64,000 nucleotides of DNA from Epiperipatus broadwayi (Eukaryota; Onychophora; Udeonychophora; Euonychophora; Peripatidae). Shown piece by piece: positions 1-12,596 of the stretch (positions are counted from its first letter, which is position 1; each line of letters starts with the position of its first letter). The stretch is from contig JAQFVV010012545.1 of the NCBI GenBank assembly GCA_028023455.1, positions 1,922,001 to 1,986,000 of the forward strand. Reading direction: 5' to 3'. The notes below the pieces were generated by a model that did no database searches, was not told the DNA's origin, and worked only from the letters and a program-made list of their open reading frames with translations. The position numbers and the translations under genes are program-made.

Positions 1-578
1 ATTAGTAAATTAAATGAAATCTTTCAGATCAACTAATCCAAATCTGTTATTAGTTTTTTAAACTGTATTTTAATAATTAAGAAGGTAGTAATCTTAATCT
101 TTATTCCACAGATACCTATTTACAGTTAATATTTGCGTTTGTCACTTTAGAGGTAAACCAATCCAGGGTAAAGAATGCAATTCGCCATGAGTATGAAATT
201 GGCCATTTTTATCTTTGTTATAAAATAGTCAGGATTGAATTTTATAATTTTTTTTAAAAAAAATAGTATTAACAACTTTATTAATTATTGAACTATATTT
301 AATTGTAAAAATATTTAATGCCACATTCAGATAATAATATGAATTTCTGCCATGCTGAAAATTAATTCATATATATAGATTTTTTGTATTAATCTTTTAG
401 ACATGCACGCCACTTGATGGCGGGTTTTTTTTTGCAAAATGATATAACATGTAATGTTACAGGGCCGTCTTTTTTTTTTTTTTTGGATTTCTTAATTTTA
501 TTTAGTTTTTGAATTTTTTTTTTTTTAATGAGGCGTATTTTTTTTTTATTTCTTCTTTTTATTATTGTTTTTTCTAAC

Positions 579-811
579 TGTTTTTGTCTTAATATTATAT
601 GAACTTTTTAAAACATGATTTTTTTTAATAATCCAGACATACACATACATAGAAACACAAAAACAGAAAATGAAAACTGGGGGGTTTTTTTTCGGATTAA
701 TCCAAACACGAAACAAATTGTTTTTGTTTTAATATTTTTTTACCTTTATAAAACAAGATTTTTTTAAAAATACACACACACACACACATCTCAACACAAA
801 AAACAGCAAAA
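579..811. repeat. degenerate tandem repeat inside the TIR transposon
   Basis: Two diverged units start TGTTTTTGTYTTAATAT, continue through a TAAAACA-GATTTTTTT block and end in CACA-rich sequence and AAACAGMAAAA. They start near 579 and 719, a period of about 140 bp. A short (CA)n run lies at 770-788. The repeat is low-complexity and probably expanded by slippage. Confidence 0.55.
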
Positions 812-833
812 AAAAGTCTTTTTTTTTTTTTGA

Positions 834-1055
834 TTAATGAAAACCAATGAAACCGATTTCAACAATCAAACCGGGTCTGCCGACTTGACGGCAATGTCTG
901 GCTTCCAGGCTGTCAAGGCACAGCTCACGCAGCCCATTGTTCCAATACAAGACGACATTGTTAGATAAGTCCAGCTGTGAGCGGATGCCTTCTATCAACT
1001 GTTTGCGGCCAGCTCCATTAATGACAGCAAATCTTTTGAGCATACGATGTGGTTG
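834..1055 (-). pseudogene. exon-like ORF of unknown family captured in a DNA transposon
   Basis: On the minus strand a 74-codon open frame follows a good 3' splice-site context (TTGCATTTCAG just upstream of 1055) and ends at a stop at 834-836. The translation is compositionally protein-like, with segments FAVINGAGRKQLIEGIRSQL, VVLYWNNGLRELCLD and ARHCRQVGRPGLIVEIG. Base composition is clearly GC-richer than the surrounding T-rich DNA. I do not recognise the family. It lies wholly inside the TIR element, and the homologous interior of the sister copy at 20491-22169 shows no such segment. The simplest reading is a host exon or part of a transposase captured by this copy. It could also be a remnant of the element's own protein. 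No complete gene can be assembled from the window. Confidence 0.45.
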
Positions 1056-1503
1056 CTGAAATGCAACATTTTCTTGGTCTCACCAGGTTATCGTGAATAA
1101 GGTACTTGATATGTGCCCTCCTGATAATTAGGTTTGTCCCTACCTTTGGACTTTGTTTGTCACCTTCAAATTTGTTTCCAGGATAGTCTTAACTTTGGGA
1201 CAATTTCATCTTAGTCAAATTGCATGATTTCCACCCTCCCCCCCCAAAAAAAAAATTCAAAGTAAAAACTTTCAAACACTTCAAATACACACCCCCTCAC
1301 AAAAGATTGGCATAAAGTAATTCGTGAAGCACAAAGCAGGTCGTAATCTTTATGGGCATCGCCTATAAGACGGCCTGTAATGTCTAATACAACGTAGGGG
1401 TGTATTAGATGTAAGACACGTCTGCGGCCGCTTAAATGGCATACATTATGTGATTTTACATATAAACAATGCCATCAAGCGACGAGCACAGCTAAAAGAT
1501 TAA

Positions 1504-4500
1504 AGATTAAAAAATCTTTTAAGCAATCTCTTTGATTTGGATGTTGTGATATTTCAATAACTAATAGAATATTGTCTGCATAAAAAAATATTGATCTATC
1601 TTTTCCAAGGCTAAAAAGTGGAAGGAGAAGTTAAGATTTATGATTTCCCCCAGAACCAAATCAATAAGAAAAAAGAGGAGAATCTTAAACAATATTTGTT
1701 GTTACATGAAAGGTTGGCAAATCTGTGATATTTTTATGATGCCGATGATTTATTTTTAATAGTTCACCAGATACATATATGAAGAATATTGTGAGATGAA
1801 ATAATTTATTTTGACATCTAGACATCAACGCAGCCAAAAACTCTAGAAATACATGCACTGCTATAATATTTAATAGATTATGAACTATTATCATTCCACA
1901 ATAATCTAAAATGGCATGATGCACATATTTTTTTGATACAAAATGAATACATAAAAATTATGATGATAGAAAAAGATATAGAGTTTACATAACATTATTC
2001 TAGAAAAGATTTTAGCTTATATATCTTCAAGTGAATGATCTAAGAATAATAAACTCCTCTTAACAATTCTGAGCATTCTTTGATAATTGATCTGAGCAAT
2101 TAAACATTGATTAATCCAACTATTGTAAAATACAATACATGATTAACAATTATATTTTTCATGGAATTATGTATATTTGGTTTGATATTTAAAAAAGCCA
2201 ATGCTATTGCTGAATTGAGATTATAATAAATTTGCTCAATCTTGAAATAAGATCATTTGATGGTTGTATGATTTGGGTTTTGCAAATATCTCTAAAATAA
2301 AGACTTATTATCTATTTGCAAAGATTTCAAGTGATTCCAGATTGCATAATTCATGATTATCAATATGAACATAAATTTCTTAATCACTTAATATGTACAT
2401 ATCTTCTAGGTAACATGATATTCTTTTGATATATTACATAGTTGTTAAACATAGTTATAGATTTATCTATTATGTTCTTATTAAGATATATTACTGTTTA
2501 AGCACCTCAGACTATACCAGATAATTCATTATATTGGTTATAGAGCATGTTAATTTTTTACTATTACAAAATTATATTATTAAGAATGCAAAAATAACAC
2601 TTTCAGATCGTAATGATGGGCTTAATAACATGTTATATATGGATGATAGAGCTAGAAAAAAAATCTGGCATAAAATAAATATAAAAAAATTAAACAAAAA
2701 AAAAGAGGGGGGGGGGCAGAAAATATTACAAGTATAGGACAAAAAAATCATAAAACAAGTTAATGTTTTTAACTATTTGGAAAGGTATTCAACTAATGAG
2801 GGGAGAGATAATAAAAAATATTTGACTGAGAATTGTAATGGCTACCCAGTTTTTTAATAGTTTTAGATTATTCTGGAGGTTAGATTTAGAAGAGATTATA
2901 CTTTGACTGTTCTATAAAAAGCAGAAACATGAAGAAATAGAAATAGAAGTAAGAACTGAAAGCTTTAAAGATATGAATTTAAAAAAGAAAAACTGTAAAG
3001 ATAAAATTAACAATGTAGAAATGATGAAAAAAGGATTAAAAAAATATATATGAAAAAGAAAAGGAACTGGAATGAATATATATTTAAAGACAGGAAAATT
3101 TTAAAAGATATGTTGGAAGGACTGTAAAAAAATATAAAGAAAAGAAGTAAGAATGTGATTAATAAATTGAAAAATTGCTATGAGTTTTTTGAGAAGTAGA
3201 TTAAGAGATGGAAAGAATGAGAAAAATAGTTTGCTTTATTATGACGAGTTAAAATATTATTCATAGGAAGTATTTTTTTAATGATGATTTAGTCTGTGAT
3301 ATATGTGAATGGAATAATGTATTCTCACTGAGATGGATTCACAGTGATATGAGCCATAATAATACTATTAATAGTCAATCCAGAGTCATCTGGGTCTTTA
3401 TATTTTTCAGGTGAAAATTAAAATTTCTGCAAATGAAGAATCAAATTAAATTAATGAATGGGAAATTTAAATCCAAGAGACAGTTGTGTTAATTATTGGA
3501 TTTTAATCTTCTTGTATAAAAAGACTTTCTTATGGGATGTATAAATTAATGATCAAAAGCAATTACTAATGCTTAAATTTTAATTAAGTGCATAAAAATA
3601 AACTATATATTAAAAATCAGATTACTAATTCTAGGAATTTTTTTTTTAAGGAAAAAAAACATAAATAAGTGCAAATTTTAAGCACATGTATAAAAAAGTA
3701 AAGACATATATTAAAAAAAAAAACTTTAAAAAAAAACCCACACACACATTAAATTGAAGGTAAAATCAATTTTGAAAACTAATGGTCTTTCTAAAGCAAA
3801 ATTCAGTAGAAAGGAAAAAAAGGTTACTTTTAAGAAAATGTTTTAAATTTTTTACTTTTAATATCAGTAAGAAATGAATAAAAGAAACCATAAATCTTCA
3901 AATCAATTACATCCTCTCAATGCTATCATTAATAAAAATGAAATTTAATAATTAAGCTAAAAAAAAAAGTAAAATATTGAATATTCTTACAATAATGACA
4001 AATCCCGAATTTCTATTACTTGTTTTTTTATTTTATCAGAAGAGGTTTAAAAAGCACTTTTTAAAATAACTTCCTTATAAGTTTTTACTTCAAGCAGTTT
4101 TAAAGATATATATAATGTGAAAATATGTGATCAGTAGCCAAGATCAAAACTTATCAATGAGAAAAAAGAAACTGCAAAAAATTCTAAACTGTTTTTAATA
4201 ACTAAGCATGTGAATTTTGTTTTTGTGTACTTTCACAAAATCGAAATCCACAATTTCCAGTTATTTACAATATTAATTTATCTATTGTAGATGTCAGACG
4301 CTCATAAGATTAGACAATCAATCACCAAAATAATAGAACTTTTTTTTTTTTACTATTTCTAGGTTGATAATTGATTCATTAACATTTTCCTCACAAGAAT
4401 TTTTTCTTACTAATAAACAAAACTGCTCAGGGCATTTATTAAAAAAAAAAAAATGTTCACCTTCTTCACTATTTTTTATTAAAAAAACTGAAATAATCTA

Positions 4501-5059
4501 GCAATATCAATATTATTTGATAATTTAATGCAACAGGAATATGTGGAAACAAATATCAGAGGCTATGCATTCCAAATTATCTTAATGTTTAAATTAAACA
4601 AATAATCACTAACCATATCTTTAAAAATGGCAGAATACCTTTGAAATAGAAAGTATTTATTAATGAGGTATCAGTAATGGAGATTGGAGATGATTTCTTG
4701 AAGTGAATTTAACAATAAATCATGATTGCAAACAAACTAATAATTTATAAATACTGAAATAAATCAATTTTCACATCATATCAACTTTTCGTCTCCACTT
4801 GTTCTTAAAAACAAAAATACTTTAAGAGCAATATTTTAAGTAAACATTTTGAATTACTTGACTATTATTATATGGTCATGATAACTGAATATGGAGTTGT
4901 GGTCCATAGCTTTATTATACTGAAATTTTCCCTTCTTAATGATTCAGCAGAAAGATCTGTCTTTTTTATTTTTGTGGGGTTTTTTCTTCCATTTAGACTG
5001 CTTTCTTTTATTTATTTATGAAGTATTATAACTTTATCTTTCTTACTGCATTGCCAAAT
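1504..5059. other. AT-rich sequence without recognised genes
   Basis: Simple AT-rich DNA with many A and T runs. Short open frames here (for example 1685-1924 minus and 2534-2737 plus) have low-complexity translations rich in K, N, I and L and no recognisable domain. I see no splice-flanked coding exon, RNA gene or mobile-element terminus. Confidence 0.5.
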
Positions 5060-5610
5060 CCATATAATATTAAATCATCTATGCTCTTTATTACTGTTTT
5101 AAAATCCTTTTATTACAACCCACTGTAACAGTTTCGATTGCCCAGCAACCTTCTTCAGAAATTTTAGTTATATTTCTAAAACTTAAGGTTTGGAAATATA
5201 AGTTCTGAAGAAGATTGCTGGGGCAATCGAAACTGCACATTAAAAAATAATAATTCAAATATAACAGGGCAATTTACTGAAAAAATAATCTAGTCATTGC
5301 TTTTGCATACACACTTTAATCATATAAATGACATTTAATCTATTATATTTTCAAAAAAGTAAAAAAAAATGTAGGCTGTTTTCTCTTGTTCACTTTGAAA
5401 TGTTGTTTTTCTATGGACAGAATTATGATCAGTTGCTGCAATCATCGCCTTACATTATTGTTTTTGCTGTAGAAACTACTAGTGAAATAAATAAAATATA
5501 ATATTAAATCATCTATGTTATTAATTCCTGTTTTACAATGCTTTTCTTACAACCCACTATGGCAGTTTTGATTGCGCCAGCAATCTTCATCAGAACTTTT
5601 ACTTATATTT
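5060..5610 (-). mobile_element. Penelope-like 3' ends in tandem and inverted arrangement
   Basis: Two direct copies of a segment starting ATAATATTAAATCATCTATG lie at about 5064 and 5496. Each runs through TTACAACCCACT to a motif that reads on the minus strand CTGAAGA or CTGATGA, then a stem, then GAAAC-CTG or AAAAC-CTG. An inverted copy of the motif lies at 5202-5233, so 5118-5165 and 5202-5233 form a foldback. The stem pairs GATTGC with GCAATC. A relative of the motif occurs at about 43978-44010, downstream of a Penelope-like GIY-YIG remnant, which links this family to Penelope-like elements. No coding part is left here. Confidence 0.55.
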
Positions 5611-5734
5611 ATATTTCAACACGCTAAGAGTAAACAACCAAAACAACATATATTAAGAATAAGAGTAGTATTATTATACATATAGTATATATAAATAAAT
5701 CAACAGCATGAGAATATTCATAGTTATATAGCAT

Positions 5735-6770
5735 TATAAAGTCTTACCGTATCTGCGCTACAGTGTGCCACCAGACTATTTGAACCTGGAAAATTTATAG
5801 AGTAGGCAGATACGTAAGTTAAAGATCCACATTTTTACATATCTATTTTATTCCGACCGTCAGCCCATGCCACTAGCTCAGGGAGCAGCAGAGATATAAA
5901 TTCTTATAAGTTTTAATAAAAATCTATATTCTCAAAATATATTAATATTTAAAAAAATAAAATAAGCCACTGCCAGTAATTAACACACAAAACATTTATT
6001 AATGCACATATAAATAAAATTGAGGAATAAAATTTATTAATTTTGGATTTTAATATTAACTTTTAAATTTAAATTATTATTTTAAATTTTAAATCATCCG
6101 CATAGATGGACATAATGAATTTTACTTTAGAATGTTGAGTATAGATAGGCTACATAGATTATACAGTTAAAATCTTTTCAAAACAATTGTTCAATCTCAG
6201 ACTAAAAGTTTGCAGCCAAACCAATGCCTGCTTCCAGATATATAATTGCAACCAATGCAATATGAAGATGGTAGCATAAAACCATGCTGACAGGAATGTG
6301 CATCTGACAGCGTGATATTATTTGAGGGAATGATCCTCGTCCAGTACAGGAATGTGCTTTTGTCTGGCGAAGGAATCATGTATATAAAATAATTAAAAAG
6401 AAATGCTATGTATGGGGGGACAGCGGTCTTACTGCCGACTTATAGTCTCCATCCATAGAGCTAAAAAGGGGTCAATGGCGCAGGAAATGTCTGTGTCCAT
6501 TGCAATGCAATGACTACATCTTTGGTCATGCATTCAATTGGGCTTTGCCCTATAGGCTAAACACACTTCACATTACATTGATATAAACACCCATATATCC
6601 CTCCACCAGCATCGACCCAACTACGAGACAAATAGCCTGAAATTAAAACCCATTCAAAATAAACATAAACGATTAAAATATAAAGTCATTGATGGAATTG
6701 CAGAGGGAAATTTACAAGAAACCCAATGGCATTCATCATAAGATGCCGCATTGACACCAGTAACTTAAAA
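5735..6770 (-). mobile_element. LTR fragment, same family as the LTRs at 37603 and 40324
   Basis: Read on the minus strand this stretch follows the order of the plus-strand LTRs at 38700-39580 and 41340-42160. Shared blocks are a GGGTCAATGG-like start, ATTCCTGTACTGGA, CTATGTAGNCTATCCATACTC, GGCAGTGGCTTATT, GAGCTAGTG, ATCTGCCTACT-TATAAATTTTCCAGGTTC and CTGGTGGC. Divergence is much greater than between the two plus-strand copies, so this is an older insertion. Its 5' half is poorly recognisable beyond about 6770. It lies within the presumed BLTP1 intron 1. Confidence 0.65.
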
Positions 6771-8035
6771 GATATTTGAATAAATATATGTTTAAATACT
6801 CAACGTGAGGTATCCGAATATCTATATATTTTAATCAATATGAAAATAAAAAAATAATTTATCGTTAACGAATTTATGCAGTCATCTATACCCAACTTAA
6901 ATTTAATGCATTTAAATAATTTAGTCGATAAATATATATAAAAAAAAATGGAAATGATTAAATCAGCAAACTCAAAATATTTAAAATTAAACATCAATAA
7001 TTGATTTTGAAATCTTAAGTCAGATTAAAGTTCATTTTAAAAATTAGGTTTAGCTTGTCAAATCTTAATGAAAGTTCTTAATTACTTTTTTTTTTTTTTA
7101 ATTTTTTAGTTCATATCTTACAGTAGAAGAGCTCCCGGTTCCTGCTGCCAATTCCCGCGAAAACTTTATTAGTTATAATTTCACGGAAGACTGGTCTGTT
7201 GTTCATACCGTAGTTCTCAATCCGGAGGCTGCCTTAGCTGGTTCAATCCTGGTACTATTTAATTGCAGTGCCCATATGATTCGGGGTCTGCAACAGTACC
7301 ATTCATAATTCAACAGTCATTTCATTTGACATAAATGAGAGAGTGTGACAAGTGCGTCTTATCACACCTCTCAAAAAAATCAAGCTGTAACTGTTCTTAA
7401 TTTGGATATTTTTCTTTTTATAGTAATTCTCTGGATTCATTGAACATAGTTTCCTGTTCCAATCATTTTCATTAAGGTCCGAGCATTGGTTTGCTGCTTC
7501 TATTGGACATCTAATTTTTTTTTGTTCTCTTATCTATATCTTTCATCTGACTTTTTTTATATGAGTCCCAATGGCTAGTTTGCTTTTCGTTTAATTTATA
7601 AAACAATCATTTCCATTTACTGATATTACATAGAAATCTTTTAACAAAAATATTTTATCTTTAGATGAGTTTTTAAGTCAAGTTTTTTTCTTTTTAATAA
7701 ATCAATTTTTATTTATAATCTTATTTTAATTTAAAATAATGAAAATATATACATAATTATACATTTAAAAAAAAACATTTTATAATTATCTGAATTTTAC
7801 TGAACAAATGATCGACTGTTACAATTTTTAAATTAATAATTAAAAAAAAATTATGAAGATTTAAAAGCCCACTGGGTAAATTATAATGGTTTATAAATTA
7901 TTCAATACAAATTAAAATTAATTTGAAAAAACTTTTTTCAGATATTATTAAAGCTGTTTAATAATTGTCAAAAATTATTCAAATATCACACACACACAAA
8001 AAAAAAACCTGTTCATACAATATATACTTTGATAT
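6771..8035. other. AT-rich sequence with one more complex block, no gene recognised
   Basis: Mostly A/T runs. The block 7125-7320 has mixed composition and includes GGTTCAATCC, which resembles an internal Pol III B box. I could not place a convincing A box or a cloverleaf, so I do not call a tRNA-like SINE. Confidence 0.4.
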
Positions 8036-9300
8036 CATAAGGGGAAAAAAGCATTCTGTGCCCAAAGGAAACTTTTTCCAATTTTTGTCCATCTCTTGCA
8101 AAAGACTTGAGTGATCCAAGCAAATTCCAAATTATTGCCATTTCTCCTTATTTTATGTGGTCATTCTATTTTGTTTGTCATGCCATGTGTAATACCAAAT
8201 ATTAGTGATTTTTTGTAATTTCTGATTATCATTCAACATACAAGATCAAACAGTTGTAGTATCCTTTTAATTTCCTTTAATACAATCTCTCTCTTAATTC
8301 CATTTTTGTATAATTCTGTAGTGAAAACTTTTTACGCTGCATGTTTTATTTCCAAATACAAACCTTCTGACTTTTATCAATGGCCATGTTGTACATCTAC
8401 ATAACTATATCTAATCTGTTTGTAACTAAATGTGATTTTTAAAATTTTGTCCGTGACTTGTAAACATGCTCTTGCTCACATTATTCATAATTTCATTCCC
8501 TTTTTGAATAATTTAGATTACATTTCCAATATACTAATTGTTTAATTTTTTTTCCACTTTCTCTTTCTCAAGTAACATTATACTTGGCTACATTGATATA
8601 CAATTTGTACCACTTTGCTTGCTTATGAGTATATCTAAGTTGATTTCAGTGCTTCTTCATCTTCTTCAATGATCTATCTACATGTCTTATGCTATTTATT
8701 TTTATTTCATATACACAAATTCCTTTATTTATTTTTTTATCTTATTACTCTTTCCAGATATACCAGATGACTGTCTTCTAGTCCAGACTGAATCTCCTTA
8801 TTTGTGACTTTTCCATTTTCAAATTAGTTTGCAATATCTCAGATATTTTTCAACAAATGTAATAGTTTATCTACATATATGATTCAAATACTGTCTATAT
8901 TATCTTTTTCATAATGCTACCAAACACTTTTTAAAAGATAAAGTACAGATATAGGTTCTTTTTTTCTTCAGATTTTCTATACAGTAAGGTGAAATTGAAA
9001 TTTTTTTTAGTTTTGAATGCAAGACAACTTATTTGTGCAAGAAGCCTAAGTTTGAATTGTCCGTTTGCTTTTCAGCCTGACTTTTTCTTGAATCAGTTTC
9101 AATGTTTCATGTGAAGTTCAATCTGATATGTTTTTTTTCTTCCTACAACTTACATAACAGCTTCGCTGTAAGCCTTATTGAGATTTTTCAACTCTTTGAT
9201 CTAGTCCTTTCTTTGCCCATATTCTTTATTTTCTTCTGAATCTACATCTACCCCTTACAATGCTGTACTGATGCAGATTATTTTTTTATTTATTAGTAAC
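8036..9300 (-). pseudogene. heavily decayed non-LTR retrotransposon remnant
   Basis: Minus-strand translations in shifting frames give short stretches typical of RTE-type endonuclease/reverse-transcriptase proteins. A linker resembling ETLKLIQEK-RLKSK, expected between endonuclease and reverse transcriptase, appears near 9070-9120. A stretch similar to the thumb region (ELRERLY-RKLKGYYNC) lies near 8240-8320. No intact motif remains and stops and frameshifts are frequent. The assignment rests on short protein resemblance only and could be wrong for part of the region. Confidence 0.35.
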
Positions 9301-10439
9301 GTGCTTTTCATGTTCTTTGATTTTCTATAATTCAATTTAAATGGATGTTTTCTGCACTATTTTTATGAAAGTATGTGTTGAAGCATATCTTGAAAGCTGT
9401 TTTACTCACAGTTTGTTGCTATTCTTCATTATACTTCTAATTTTAATAGCCCAATCTCTTCAATAACAATGACTAAACAATGTATCATCAATAGTTACAT
9501 ATCTCAGTAAAATTGTTACACTAACTCATCATCTGTACAATTTGATGTAAGAAAATATTCTTGAATTACAAAATGAATGGATCTAAATATAGTTTTTATC
9601 ATTCTAATATTAATAAGTGTTTATCTAGTGGAAATCCTATACCAATAAATTAACTTTCTAAAGTCAATCTTTCATAGCTCAATTAATCCAATCACGTCTT
9701 ATTTGTATCCTTCCACTTTTTTTTTTTTTAAGTAAATCTGTTTTCCCAAATGTTTAGTAAGTTTTGGTATTCCAAGCTATCACAAATAGTGCATGATTTA
9801 ACTGTTGAAATTCATTTCTTTTAGTAAGTAACTTTGTGTTACGTCTGATTTCTCGATTGCATTTGAAGACTTGCTAAATGATAACAGTCAGTATAAAATT
9901 ATTTCTGAAAGTTCCAAGATATTTCATTCATGTTTTATTCTTGATGGTCAGACGACCATTCTTGATATAGGCCTGTATGAAGAATTATAATAAATGTTAT
10001 GTCTTCTTTATTGTAATATCATAAATAACAGCAATTTAAAAAAAATTTAATCAACAATTTAAAATCGTAAATAATTAATTATAATATTTTGCATTAGTTC
10101 TTATATTTGATTGATATAGTTTCACTTAACAAGATGTTTTCTGATACATTAACTGTATTAAATAGATTTTTCCTTTATTTAAATATATATATATATAATC
10201 AGAAAATATTGTAAGTATTAATCAGACAAGTTTACAGCAGTTTCACTATTTTGCTTTAAACTAATGCTTTTTATTCATAATATAAATTTTGTTAGAATAC
10301 AATCTGATTCCTCTTTGAAGTCTTAAAAAAAAACAAGAAGAGCACATTTTACAGCTGTTATTATAGTGTGATTATTCATATACTCATCAACTCACACAGC
10401 CAATGTTGTAAATATATGGCTTTTTATCTCTGAGATTAA
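9301..10439. other. AT-rich sequence without recognised genes
   Basis: No open frame with a recognisable domain and no RNA gene or element end seen. A short (AT)n run lies near 10185-10196. Confidence 0.45.
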
Positions 10440-10562
10440 GATCAAGGAACACCAGGATATTTCTTCTCGGTTTCTAGACAGTTTTTTGCTGAAACATCAG
10501 TCGAGGTTTCTTGAAGGCAGGCAAAACTAAATTATAGCCCTTAGTTCTAGGAGGGTGTAAAG

Positions 10563-10763
10563 TTGCAACCCAGGCAGCAGCTGATGGCTGAAAATAGTGC
10601 TAAGGATCCACTGATTGTCTCAGGCTGCCATTTAATGACGATATTGGAAGAATTCTCTAATATTAAAGAGAACATTGTTGGACTTTGTGAAGTTAGAAGA
10701 AAAAATGAAGATAAAACTGATTTAAAAATAGATAGTAAAGGCACAAAAAAGTGGAAGAACTAG
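10563..10763 (+). pseudogene. RTE endonuclease N-terminal fragment
   Basis: This 66-codon frame covers the start of the endonuclease domain of the element. It contains LMTILEEFSNIKENIVGLCE followed by VRRKNEDK, the segment that in RTE endonucleases holds a catalytic Glu (GLCEVRR). The frame ends at a stop after KKWKN, and the domain then continues in another frame at 10764-10965 with VARLVIQINRR and the INARVG motif. The Met at 10563 is not a credible native start because the domain begins upstream. It is a remnant only. Confidence 0.65.
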
Positions 10764-12248
10764 ATGATATATCACATAAAGTAGCAAGATTAGTTATTCA
10801 AATTAATAGAAGAAACCAAAAGCATATAATTTAGATTTATGACCCAACAAATTCTCATTATAATGAAGTAGAGAATTTTTACTTAAATATACAAAATGCA
10901 TTTGATCACACTAAACATCAGTTTAAAATTGTCATGGCAGACATTAATGCTAGAGTTGGTACATGATTTTTAAAGATGAAAATGTTGTGGATAAATTATT
11001 ATAATAAAAATGAGAGGATAGAGATTTGTGAACTTCACAGAAAAAGAAAAACATATATTACAAATTCTTTTTTTTTTTTTAGAAAAATACTAAATGGAAA
11101 TGGATATGGAAACATCCAAATGAAAGTATAATAAAATTGGATTATATTTTGACCAACAGAAAATATATATTTCAAAATCGTTATGTTCTTTATAGATTTA
11201 ACATAGTAATAATTTTAATCATAAGTGATTTTTTTTTGCTGATTAAATATGTAACGTATTTAGATCTGATAGTTCTATGAAGTATTTAGATTTAATATAG
11301 GAAATGATCAACCATTAGTGAGATGCAAGGTAAGTGTTAATACAAAACTAGAGACATAAAAACAATTAAAAAAAGTCAGTACTAGCACTTAATTTTCTTA
11401 ACTTTCATAAATACTCTGATTTTATATTAGAACTTGCAAAATCATTGTAGAATATTAACAGACTTCAAAGATGGTTCAGACTTGACTGAACAAGGTGCTA
11501 AAAGAACAGTAATTTGCCAATAAATTTTCTATCAAAACAGGACAATGTATGAAGAAAAGAATATGAAACTTTTTTAAATGATCCTTTTAAAAAAATTGAA
11601 TGTCCAGAATTTTGTAAAATGATATGAAAAAAATTAATAATGATATAAACAAATATAATTGTGAATTGGCAAGAAAACTTATAGAAGAGAATTAGTCCCA
11701 AAAATGTAAAACAATATCTTGATATTGGAAGGAAATTTGTTTCAACAATAAAAAAAAAAAAATGGAACCACTAACTAAAAAGAGAAATGATCTCATAAAA
11801 AATGATGATTTCTATAAAGAATTATATAATAGTACAAGAACTAAAAAAAAAAAAGTTTACTTACAATTACTACATCTAAAATGCCAATTATTTTACATGA
11901 AGAGGTGAGATCTGCAACTAAATCTATGAAGGAAAAAGTTCTGGGAAATAATGGAATTATTATAAGTATTTTAAAAGAAGCAACTGAAGAAATAGAAAAA
12001 TTGTTGGCAAAACCATATTCCAAATGTCTAAATGATAAAATGTTTACCAGATAATTGAAAAATGCAGCACTAATACTGATATTCAAAAAAGATGGTAAAT
12101 AAGATATTAAAAATTACAAACTTATCAATCTTTGTCAGTTCTATACAAAATCTTTACTAAATTATCTATAGTGAAGTTGGAATTCTAACTGATCTAAATA
12201 ACAAATTGAATTTTAAAGTGGTTTTAGCATAGTAGATTATATCCAGTA

Positions 12249-12596
12249 TTGAGAAAAGTTACAGAAAGGAACAATGAATATGAGTTGCCATTGTGCTTTA
12301 GATTTGAAAATTATGAAAAAGCATTTGATTCTATAAGCATTTCTACAGTAATTAAAGCTTTGGATCATCAAATTATAAATTTAGGATACTGTCATATTCT
12401 GAAGAACATTTATCAAAATGTAATAGCAGTGATTAGATTGCATGGTATACTAAAAAATTATTATTCAGAAATGATGTATGACCGGATGATTCTATTCCAA
12501 AACTTTTACAGCTATTTTACAAGAAGTATTTTGTGGAATAAAGCTAAGGAAATGAAAATAAATAGATTATTCAATTCATCTAGATTTTACACATGA
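12249..12596 (+). pseudogene. RTE reverse transcriptase palm fragment
   Basis: This 115-codon frame covers the central palm of the reverse transcriptase. FRFENYEKAFDS matches the family motif FVDYEKAFDS, with the catalytic-region Asp replaced by Asn. ISISTVIKALDHQIINLGYC and HILKNIYQN follow in the usual order. The reading then breaks, and the polymerase C box continues at 12580-12690 in another frame as DFTHDVIVFENNSLDLQEML and ELSNEIKKIGLKLNAKKIK. Together with the altered metal-binding residues this is a dead copy. Confidence 0.75.

Larger units (their letters stand above)
389..1503 (-). mobile_element. TIR DNA transposon, non-autonomous, copy 1
   Basis: Both ends carry the inverted block TTAATCTTTTAG followed, after three variable bases, by a TGC-CG-C-CTTGATGGC motif; the left end reads inward from 389 and the right end reads inward from 1503 on the minus strand. 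Just inside, both ends have a CAAAAT/GTAAAATCACAT stretch and a GGGCCG or GCGGCCG motif. The same subterminal sequence recurs at 20491-22169, so this is a family, and this copy is inverted relative to that one. The interior holds T-rich degenerate tandem repeats (about 579-668 and 719-811) and an exon-like GC-richer ORF. No transposase is visible. Exact ends and the target duplication are uncertain here. Confidence 0.7.

Noticed and set aside
7125-7320. tRNA-derived SINE
   Set aside because: A B-box-like GGTTCAATCC is present but no credible A box at the right distance and no cloverleaf.
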